The notes under the pieces: model-generated
The model's database searches: none
The model's input: the letters and a program-made list of their open reading frames with translations, nothing else
What the model was told of the DNA's origin: nothing
Shown here: piece by piece, positions 1 through 5,146 of the stretch
Layout: every line of letters starts with the position of its first letter
How positions within the stretch are numbered: the first letter of the stretch is position 1
Made by a program: the position numbers and the translations under genes
Source of the DNA: Bacteroidota bacterium
GTDB lineage: Bacteria; Bacteroidota; Bacteroidia; Chitinophagales; Chitinophagaceae
Assembly: GCA_028876035.1 (NCBI GenBank)
Contig: JAGWTK010000315.1
Span: 1-5,146 of the forward strand
Direction of reading: 5' to 3'
Length of the DNA: 5,146 nucleotides

Positions 1-6
1 GCGGGC

Positions 7-2166
7 TTATTCTGTTTTGCCCTCCAAGGCCATCAGGAAGGCATAGTTCAGGGCGACTTCTTTCAGGTAATTGAAACGTCCTGACGCGCCTCCGTGCCCT
101 GCTTCCATATTGGTATGCAGTAACAAGATCTTATTGTTGGTTTTCAAAGCCCTGATTTTTGCCACCCATTTTGCAGGTTCAAAATACTGCACCTGGCTAT
201 CGTGCAGTCCGGTTGTTACCAGCATATTGGGATATCCTTTCTCTGTTACATTTTCATACGGAGAATAAGATTTCATATATGCATACGCGTCTTTCTCTTT
301 TGGATTACCCCATTCGTCAAATTCGTTGGTGGTTAATGGAATGCTTTCGTCCAGCATGGTATTTACCACGTCTACAAAAGGCACTTGTGCGATAACACCG
401 TTCCAAAGATCGGGGCGCATGGTCGCAATCGCGCCCATCAACAATCCGCCGGCGCTGCCACCTTGCGCGTACAGGTGTTGTTTGCTGGTGAATTTTTCCG
501 CAATAAGGTATTCGCCGCAGTCGATGAAGTCGGTGAACGTATTCTTCTTCTGCATCATCTTGCCGTCCTCATACCATTGGCGCCCCATTTCCTGTCCGCC
601 CCTGATATGCGCAATGGCAAACACGAATCCACGATTGAGCAAGCTGAGACGGGCCGAATTGAATGTTGGATCGGTACTGATACCGTATGACCCGTAGGCG
701 TAGAGCAGCAGTGGAGCAGATCCATCTCTGACGAGCCCGTTTTTGTAGACCAGTGAAATTGGGATCTTTGTGCGATCTTTGGCAGTAGCATAGATTCTTT
801 CGGTCGTATAATCTTTGCTGTTATAGCCGCCCACGACTTCTGTCTGCTTCATTAATTTCTTCTCCCGGGTAGTCATGCTGTAATCGTACACGGTCGCGGG
901 CGTAGTTAATGATGTGTAGCTGAAGCGAAGGGTGCCGCTGTTGAATTCGGGGTTAGGACCGGTGCTTGCGGTGTAGGCCGGCTCACCGAAATCCAGGTAA
1001 TGCGCCTGGCCACTGTGTTTGTCGCGTACCTGTATCTGCAGGAGCCCGTTTTTGCGTTCGGTTATGACGAGGAAGTCTTTGAATTCATCTGCGCCTTCGA
1101 GGAGCACATCAGCACGGTGTGGGATGAGTTCTTTCCAATGTGCAGCATCGGTAGCTGTATACGGACAAGTCATCAGCCGGAAGTTTTTAGCATTCCAGTT
1201 GGTGAGTACGAGGAACTGTTCGCCATCGTCGTAGATATCATACAGTACATCCTTCATTCGCGGTGCGAAAACTGAAAATGCTGCAGCAGGCGTATTGGCA
1301 TCTGCGAAACGGTATTCGGAGGAAAGCGTTGCGCCTGAGCGAATGAAGATGTATTTGCCGGACTTGCTGCGTTCAACACCGATGTAATTACTCGGGTCTT
1401 TTTCCTGGTAAACCACCGCATCGCTGCCAGCCGCGCTGCCCAGGGTGTGCCGTTTTATTTTTTCTGTGAGCAGTGTTTCTGCGTTGTTTTCCGTGTAGAA
1501 GATAGTTTTATTGTCGTTGGCCCAGGCCACCTGCCCATGTGTGTGTGGTATCGCCTCAGGGAATATTTCGCCTGTTTCGAGGTTTTTAATGTGCAGCACG
1601 TACTGCCTGCGGGAAACAGTATCGACCGAATACGCCAGTAGCTTGTTATCCGGACTAACACTAAAGCCGGTGGCTGCGAAATACTGATGTCCATCTGCCA
1701 TTGCATCTACGTCGAGTAATATTTCTTCAGGCGCGTCCAGGGCTCCTTTTTTTCTGCAGTATTTATAGTATTGTTTGCCATCTTCGCTGCGGGAATAGTA
1801 GTAATAACCGTTTCTGAAAACGGGTACCGATTCATCTTTTTCTTTGATGCGTCCTTTCATTTCTGCAAAGAGTTTTTCCTGCAGCGGTTTGGTAGCACCC
1901 ATCATGGTGTCCAGGTACTTGTTTTCGGCCACCAGGTAGTCAACCACTTTGTTGCTGTCGGGCCCTTTTTTGAAATAGTCGTTTAGCCAATAGTAATTAT
2001 CAATAACTGTGTCGCCGTGCAGGATGCGCGTATGCGGCTGAACGGGCGCGAGCGGTGCGGTGGCCTGGGGCCACTTGTATGCTTTTTTTGTAACCACGTT
2101 TTCGTTGTTGAGGATGCAGGAGGAAAATGAAAGGGCGAGCAGTGCTGCCGGGATTAATTTTCTCAT
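7..2166 (-). CDS. ptrB: Oligopeptidase B-like S9A serine peptidase, predicted lipoprotein
   Basis: This 719-residue protein is a prolyl oligopeptidase-family (S9A) serine peptidase, closest in motifs to oligopeptidase B, which cleaves short peptides after Arg or Lys. An N-terminal beta-propeller (about residues 30-440) precedes a C-terminal alpha/beta hydrolase domain (about 450-719). The catalytic triad is visible: Ser571 in GGSAGG, Asp656 in GLHDSQV, and His691 in EAGHGG. The segment IPLTTNEFDEWGNP (609-622) matches the oligopeptidase B region that contributes acidic P1-binding residues. Residues 1-17 (MRKLIPAALLALSFSSC) form a short signal peptide with a lipobox-like site before Cys17, so the protein is probably exported and lipid-anchored, unlike cytosolic E. 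coli PtrB. The ATG start is supported by that signal peptide. No Shine-Dalgarno is visible, as is usual in Bacteroidota. The gene begins about 40 bases after the sdhB terminator, so it probably has its own promoter, which I could not locate. The substrate preference is inferred. Confidence 0.93.
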   Translation of the reverse strand: MRKLIPAALLALSFSSCILNNENVVTKKAYKWPQATAPLAPVQPHTRILHGDTVIDNYYWLNDYFKKGPDSNKVVDYLVAENKYLDTMMGATKPLQEKLFAEMKGRIKEKDESVPVFRNGYYYYSRSEDGKQYYKYCRKKGALDAPEEILLDVDAMADGHQYFAATGFSVSPDNKLLAYSVDTVSRRQYVLHIKNLETGEIFPEAIPHTHGQVAWANDNKTIFYTENNAETLLTEKIKRHTLGSAAGSDAVVYQEKDPSNYIGVERSKSGKYIFIRSGATLSSEYRFADANTPAAAFSVFAPRMKDVLYDIYDDGEQFLVLTNWNAKNFRLMTCPYTATDAAHWKELIPHRADVLLEGADEFKDFLVITERKNGLLQIQVRDKHSGQAHYLDFGEPAYTASTGPNPEFNSGTLRFSYTSLTTPATVYDYSMTTREKKLMKQTEVVGGYNSKDYTTERIYATAKDRTKIPISLVYKNGLVRDGSAPLLLYAYGSYGISTDPTFNSARLSLLNRGFVFAIAHIRGGQEMGRQWYEDGKMMQKKNTFTDFIDCGEYLIAEKFTSKQHLYAQGGSAGGLLMGAIATMRPDLWNGVIAQVPFVDVVNTMLDESIPLTTNEFDEWGNPKEKDAYAYMKSYSPYENVTEKGYPNMLVTTGLHDSQVQYFEPAKWVAKIRALKTNNKILLLHTNMEAGHGGASGRFNYLKEVALNYAFLMALEGKTE

Positions 2167-2207
2167 ACAGTAGTTCTATTGAATGCTGAATGTACTAAGA
2201 AAACAGA

Positions 2208-2236
2208 AAAGCCCTCTTTATTCGAAAGAGGGCTTT
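2208..2236 (-). terminator. Rho-independent terminator after sdhB
   Basis: A perfect 12-bp inverted repeat (arms 2208-2219 and 2225-2236, AAAGCCCTCTTT against AAAGAGGGCTTT) encloses a 5-base loop. Read on the minus strand it lies 18 bases past the sdhB stop codon, and the stem runs directly into TTTTCTGTTTTC, a good U-rich tail. It should end the sdh transcript before the peptidase gene. On the plus strand the following bases are only moderately T-rich, and no plus-strand gene ends here, so any bidirectional role is doubtful. Confidence 0.88.
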
Positions 2237-2254
2237 ATGATTTTTATTCAACCG

Positions 2255-3019
2255 TTATTTCTCCACCGTTAAACCTGCGGCCAGGTATTCTTTATTAAGC
2301 CTTGCAATATTGGTAATGGAAATCTCTTTGGGGCAGGTAGCTTCGCAGGCACCTGTCCAGGTACAGCTTCCGAAACCCTCTTTGTCCATTTGTGCCACCA
2401 TGTTCAATACCCTCGATTTGCGCTCGGGATCACCCTGCGGGAGCAAGGCCAGGTGCGAGACTTTGGCAGAGAGGAAGAGCATGGCCGAACTGTTTTTGCA
2501 GGCCGCCACGCAGGCGCCGCAACCGATACACATGGCAGCGGCGAAGGATAAATCGGCATTGTCTTTATTGATGGGAATCGCATTTCCGTCCACTGCGTTA
2601 CCTGTGTTCACGCTGATATAGCCGCCTGCCTGTATGATGCGATCGAAAGAAGATCGATCGACCACCAGGTCTTTCAACACCGGGAAAGCATTGGCGCGCC
2701 AGGGTTCTATTACGATGGTATCACCATCTTTATAGGCACGCATGTGCAACTGGCAAACCGTGTTGGCTTTCCAGGGACCGTGCGGTTTACCGTCAATCAC
2801 CATGGAGCAGCTTCCGCAAATACCCTCGCGGCAGTCGTGGTCAAACGCTACTGGGTCTTGCCCTTCCCGGATGAGTTGCTCATTCAATACGTCTATCATT
2901 TCAAGAAAGGACATTTCCGAAGAGATATCCTTTACCTGGTAGCTCACAAAACCACCGGGATCGGAACTATTTTTCTGCCTCCAGATTTTGAGCGTGAGTG
3001 ACAATGTGTAATTAGACAT
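2255..3019 (-). CDS. sdhB: Succinate dehydrogenase/fumarate reductase iron-sulfur subunit
   Basis: SdhB (254 residues, full length for the family) carries electrons from the FAD of SdhA to the quinone site of the membrane subunit in complex II. All cluster ligands are present. The N-terminal ferredoxin-like domain holds the [2Fe-2S] cysteines C63, C68, C71 (CREGICGSC) and C89. In the C-terminal domain C164, C167 and C170 (CIGCGAC) with C229 bind the [4Fe-4S] cluster, while C174, C219 and C225 bind the [3Fe-4S] cluster; the ligand assignment follows the known family pattern. The sequence is of the Bacteroidota type-B form, which works with a single SdhC cytochrome and menaquinone. The ATG at 3017-3019 gives the expected N-terminus. 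No Shine-Dalgarno is visible; only five bases separate the start codon from the left arm of the inverted repeat. sdhB would normally follow sdhA closely, but here a 606-base gap holds an inserted gene. A terminator follows its stop codon. Confidence 0.97.
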   Translation of the reverse strand: MSNYTLSLTLKIWRQKNSSDPGGFVSYQVKDISSEMSFLEMIDVLNEQLIREGQDPVAFDHDCREGICGSCSMVIDGKPHGPWKANTVCQLHMRAYKDGDTIVIEPWRANAFPVLKDLVVDRSSFDRIIQAGGYISVNTGNAVDGNAIPINKDNADLSFAAAMCIGCGACVAACKNSSAMLFLSAKVSHLALLPQGDPERKSRVLNMVAQMDKEGFGSCTWTGACEATCPKEISITNIARLNKEYLAAGLTVEK

Positions 3020-3024
3020 AGTGC

Positions 3025-3064
3025 TAATGTGATAAATGTGATTAAAGTGACAAATGTGATAAAT
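3025..3064 (+). repeat. Left arm of 40-bp inverted repeat, four 9-bp units
   Basis: Read on the plus strand from 3026, the arm consists of the units AATGTGATA, AATGTGATT, AAAGTGACA and AATGTGATA, then AAT. It matches the reverse complement of 3589-3628 except at the ninth and thirty-fifth positions counted from 3026. Its outer end is five bases upstream of the sdhB start codon, so it occupies the sdhB leader and ribosome-binding region. Confidence 0.93.
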
Positions 3065-3086
3065 GACCTATAACTGGCCGTTTATG

Positions 3087-3443
3087 TCAATTCATTTGAT
3101 TTCGCTTTGTTTTGGCAGAATAAATGATTTTCGCAATTATCCTTCCCAGTTCTTCTGCTTTTTCCAGAAGTAGACTTTGGTCGGGCAAAGTCTCAGCTTT
3201 TTCGCATAAATGCAGCCAATAACATGTTTCGTTCGCCTCCTTTGCTGCAATTTTCATCTTGTGAATGAAATCCGCCCTGCTTTCCGCATGCTGAGATTCA
3301 TATACATTCGCTCCAATGGAGGTCGCTGATCTCAGCAACTGTCGCGCTATAACAAATTTCTTTTCGGTTTCTAATTTTTCGCAAAATCTTATCGCTTCAA
3401 GAGCGAATTGAAAAGACTTTGAGACAATAATATTTTCTTTCAT
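3087..3443 (-). CDS. Four-helix-bundle protein, 23S rRNA intervening-sequence (IVP) family
   Basis: This 118-residue protein belongs to the IVP (S23) four-helix-bundle family, encoded in 23S rRNA intervening sequences and widespread as lone genes in Bacteroidota; it is related in fold to the Avd accessory protein of diversity-generating retroelements. Visible hallmarks are the start of helix 1 (SKSFQFALEAIRF, residues 8-20), the conserved helix-2 segment RSATSIGANVYES (38-50), then SRADFIHKMKIAAKEANET (55-73) in helix 3 and a long helix 4 (about 86-111). The C-terminus is basic (KTKRNQ). Its biochemical function is unknown; family members are pentameric and may bind nucleic acid. I chose the ATG at 3441-3443 because it gives the usual family length; an upstream in-frame TTG at 3500 would add 19 residues with no family resemblance. 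A weak purine stretch (GAAGAAAG) precedes the ATG. The frame is intact, which suggests a maintained protein. It is co-oriented with sdhA and sdhB and probably cotranscribed. Confidence 0.9.
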   Translation of the reverse strand: MKENIIVSKSFQFALEAIRFCEKLETEKKFVIARQLLRSATSIGANVYESQHAESRADFIHKMKIAAKEANETCYWLHLCEKAETLPDQSLLLEKAEELGRIIAKIIYSAKTKRNQMN

Positions 3444-3588
3444 CGGTATAGCTTTCTTCAAAATAACTATACCTTTCGTTTCTCGTGAACGTTTAATCAA
3501 CAGCTCAAAAAGTGTGTTTCCTCAAATAAACGACCTAATTCGTATTGTTTAGTACCTATGATATCAGCGAATCTTGTAACACAGATTA
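3444..3588 (-). other. 145-base leader between right repeat arm and IVP-family gene
   Basis: This A/T-rich stretch separates the right inverted-repeat arm from the ATG of the four-helix-bundle gene. It holds the 7-bp inverted repeat next to the start codon and otherwise only short matches, such as CGTTTA/TAAACG, that I do not regard as significant. No convincing Bacteroidota promoter (TTTG near -33 with TAnnTTTG near -7) was found, so the gene is more likely expressed from the sdh transcript. Confidence 0.4.
3445..3473 (-). promoter_or_regulatory. 7-bp inverted repeat directly upstream of the IVP-family start codon
   Basis: GGTATAG (3445-3451) and CTATACC (3467-3473) are perfect inverted repeats separated by 15 bases, ending one base before the ATG of the four-helix-bundle gene. 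The weak purine-rich GAAGAAAG lies in the loop and runs into the arm. It could be a leader hairpin that affects translation or a binding site for the encoded protein. Both roles are inference, and a 7-bp match in A/T-rich DNA may be chance. Confidence 0.35.
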
Positions 3589-3628
3589 ATTTGTCACATT
3601 TGTCACTTTAATCACATTAATCACATTA
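3589..3628 (-). repeat. Right arm of 40-bp inverted repeat, contains the sdhA stop codon
   Basis: Read on the minus strand from 3627, the arm consists of the units AATGTGATT, AATGTGATT, AAAGTGACA and AATGTGACA, then AAT. It pairs with 3025-3064 at 38 of 40 positions. The sdhA stop codon TAA (3626-3628) lies in its outermost three bases, so the arm begins exactly where sdhA coding ends. Confidence 0.93.
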
Positions 3629-5146
3629 TTTATAGCTTCTCTGGCTCGGTTTCGCCACTTCAAACTCCAGGTTCTCTTTATGCAATTCCCAACTGCCATC
3701 GGGTTTCAGTTCCCAGGCGGCAACATAGGAGTAATTGGCATCGTCGCGTTTGGCCTCGCCTTCTTCTGTTTGACTTTCTTCACGGAAGTGGCCGCCGCAG
3801 CTTTCGTTGCGGTTGAGCGCGTCAATACACATCAGTTCACCGAGTTCTATGAAGTCGGCCACGCGGTTCGCTTTGTCCAGTTCCGGATTCATGCCTGTGG
3901 CATTACCGGGTATTTTTACATCACTCCAGAATTCTTTTTTTAATTGGCGGATTTCCTGGATGGCTTCTTTCAAACCTGCTTCGTTGCGTGCCATACCGCA
4001 TTTATCCCACATGATTTTGCCGAGGCGTTTGTGGAAGCTTTCTACAGTCTGACTGCCTTTAATGCTCATCAGTTGCTGGATGCGATCGGATACAGCTTTC
4101 TCTGTTTCTGCAAACGCAGGGTGATCGGTTGGAATGCTGGCGGTTCTGATTTCGTCTGCCAGGTAGTTACCGATGGTATAAGGAATTACGAAGTAGCCAT
4201 CTGCCAGTCCCTGCATCAATGCAGAAGCACCGAGGCGGTTGGCGCCATGATCGCTAAAGTTGGCTTCTCCCAAAGCATATAATCCCGGAACGGTTGTCTG
4301 TAGTTCGTAATCTACCCAAAGTCCGCCCATGGTATAATGCACGGCAGGGTAGATGCGCATGGGTTGTTCGTAAGGGTTTTCGCCGGTAATCTTTTCGTAC
4401 ATATCGAAAAGGTTGCCGTATTTCTCTTTTACCACTTCTTTTCCGAGGGAGATGACTTCCTCTTCGGCTGCATTTTCTTTACCGCGGATACCACATTCTA
4501 TTTTGCCATAGCGTTTGATGGCAGCTGCAAAATCGAGGTATACGGCTTGTTTGGAAGAACCTACGCCATAGCCGGCATCGCAGCGTTCTTTGGCTGCACG
4601 GGATGCCACATCGCGGGGCACGAGGTTGCCAAAAGCGGGATACCGCCTTTCGAGGTAATAATCACGTTCCTCTTCCGGAATTTCATTGGCCTTTCGGTTA
4701 TCGCCCTGTTTTTTGGGTACCCAAATGCGGCCATCGTTCCGCAGGCTCTCACTCATGAGCGTGAGCTTACTCTGGTGGTCACCGCTCACTGGTATGCAGG
4801 TGGGGTGAATCTGGGTGAAGCAGGGGTTGCCAAACAAGGCCCCTCTTTTATGTGCTTTCCAGGCAGCGGTTACGTTGCTGCCCATGGCGTTTGTACTTAA
4901 GTAAAAAACGTTGCCGTATCCGCCACTGCATAACAGTACCGCATGACCGAAATGTCTTTCCAGTTCGCCGGTTACCAGGTTGCGTGCAATGATACCGCGG
5001 GCTTTGCCATCGATCAAAACAACATCCAGCATTTCATGACGCGCATACATTTTTACGTTGCCCAGTGCCACCTGGCGCTCGAGTGCCTGGTAGGCACCGA
5101 TCAGCAATTGCTGCCCGGTTTGTCCGGCCGCGTAAAACGTGCGCTG
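3626..5146 (-). CDS. sdhA: Succinate dehydrogenase/fumarate reductase flavoprotein subunit, 5' end beyond window
   Basis: SdhA binds covalent FAD and oxidises succinate to fumarate (or the reverse) in complex II on the cytoplasmic face of the inner membrane. The reading frame stays open to the right edge: the bases beyond 5107 encode QRTFYAAGQTGQQ in frame, a segment typical of the family, so a TTG at 5105-5107 is not the start. About 506 residues are present; the N-terminal FAD-binding Rossmann segment and probable FAD-histidine, roughly 130 residues, are missing. Visible motifs are HPTCIPVSG (about 4779-4807), the catalytic arginine in VPRDVASRA (Arg codon 4613-4615), the substrate histidine in VHYTMGG, and GEANFSDHGANRLG followed by SALMQGLADG, which contacts FAD and dicarboxylate. 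The C-terminal helical domain includes CGGHFREESQTEEGEAKRDD, characteristic of type-B SdhA. sdhC is expected upstream, outside the window. Its stop codon lies inside the right arm of the inverted repeat. Confidence 0.96.
   Translation of the reverse strand, partial: QRTFYAAGQTGQQLLIGAYQALERQVALGNVKMYARHEMLDVVLIDGKARGIIARNLVTGELERHFGHAVLLCSGGYGNVFYLSTNAMGSNVTAAWKAHKRGALFGNPCFTQIHPTCIPVSGDHQSKLTLMSESLRNDGRIWVPKKQGDNRKANEIPEEERDYYLERRYPAFGNLVPRDVASRAAKERCDAGYGVGSSKQAVYLDFAAAIKRYGKIECGIRGKENAAEEEVISLGKEVVKEKYGNLFDMYEKITGENPYEQPMRIYPAVHYTMGGLWVDYELQTTVPGLYALGEANFSDHGANRLGASALMQGLADGYFVIPYTIGNYLADEIRTASIPTDHPAFAETEKAVSDRIQQLMSIKGSQTVESFHKRLGKIMWDKCGMARNEAGLKEAIQEIRQLKKEFWSDVKIPGNATGMNPELDKANRVADFIELGELMCIDALNRNESCGGHFREESQTEEGEAKRDDANYSYVAAWELKPDGSWELHKENLEFEVAKPSQRSYK

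Larger units (their letters stand above)
3025..3628 (-). mobile_element. IVS-like insert: four-helix-bundle gene bounded by 40-bp inverted repeats, inside the sdh operon
   Basis: A 604-bp unit separates sdhA from sdhB. Its ends are 40-bp inverted repeats (3025-3064 and 3589-3628) that agree at 38 positions, and its only convincing gene encodes an IVP-family four-helix-bundle protein in the same direction as the operon. The interior is visibly richer in A and T than the flanking sdh genes. The composition, size and protein recall the intervening sequences inserted in 23S rRNA genes of Leptospira, Coxiella and others, where a stem formed by the ends is cut out of the RNA. No transposase, integrase or reverse transcriptase is encoded, and I see no clear target-site duplication outside the arms. 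That it is mobile is inferred from its position and ends; a locally evolved regulatory cassette is an alternative. Confidence 0.6.

Noticed and set aside
2167..2207. Promoter for the peptidase gene
   Set aside because: A promoter is expected here after the terminator, but I could not find a convincing Bacteroidota -33/-7 pair, so none is annotated.
3025..3064. The TGTGA-rich arms as CRP-type operators or a CRISPR array
   Set aside because: Within an arm the TGTGA motifs are direct repeats every 9 bases, not the spaced TGTGA-TCACA palindrome of CRP, and there are no unique spacers of CRISPR length.
3441..3500. TTG at 3498-3500 as the start of the four-helix-bundle gene
   Set aside because: It would add 19 residues that lack family similarity; the ATG at 3441-3443 gives the usual length and N-terminus.
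3072..3536. Possible sub-terminal inverted repeat inside the arms (GGCCGTTTA at 3076-3084 against GGTCGTTTA on the minus strand near 3527-3535)
   Set aside because: Only about nine bases with one mismatch, at unequal distances from the arms, which is weak in A/T-rich DNA.
4337..4900. A 187-codon plus-strand open frame antisense to sdhA
   Set aside because: It lies wholly inside the conserved sdhA coding sequence, resembles no family I recognise, and is best explained as a shadow of the codon usage of sdhA.
5105..5107. TTG at 5105-5107 as the start of sdhA
   Set aside because: The frame continues to the window edge with clearly conserved SdhA sequence (RTFYAAGQTGQQ), so the gene is simply cut by the window.

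Overview
The window looks like chromosomal DNA of a Bacteroidota bacterium, plausibly Chitinophagaceae-like; this is inference. The signs are SdhA and SdhB proteins of the type-B (menaquinone) style typical of that phylum, a lipoprotein form of an S9A oligopeptidase, the absence of clear Shine-Dalgarno sequences, and a moderate GC content in the housekeeping genes. Every gene reads on the minus strand, so transcription runs from the right edge of the window to the left.

From right to left: (1) the 3' three-quarters or so of sdhA, the flavoprotein of succinate dehydrogenase/fumarate reductase, running off the right edge; (2) a 604-bp insert at 3025-3628 holding one small gene for a four-helix-bundle protein of the 23S rRNA intervening-sequence (IVP) family, bounded by 40-bp inverted repeats that match at 38 of 40 positions; (3) sdhB, the iron-sulfur subunit, complete; (4) a strong rho-independent terminator; (5) a complete oligopeptidase B-like S9A serine peptidase with a lipoprotein signal peptide; then six bases to the left edge.

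SdhA and SdhB form the soluble catalytic part of respiratory complex II: succinate is oxidised at FAD in SdhA and the electrons pass through the three iron-sulfur clusters of SdhB. The cytochrome b subunit SdhC should lie beyond the right edge. The peptidase is transcriptionally separated by the terminator and has no evident functional tie to complex II.

The notable part is the insert between sdhA and sdhB. Its inverted-repeat arms are each built of four 9-bp units. The right arm contains the sdhA stop codon and the left arm ends five bases before the sdhB start codon. The arrangement resembles the 23S rRNA intervening sequences that carry the same protein family inside a long stem, but here it sits in a protein-coding operon, in the same orientation as the operon. 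It may be a small non-autonomous mobile element and may act on the sdhAB mRNA through a long stem; both ideas are inference.
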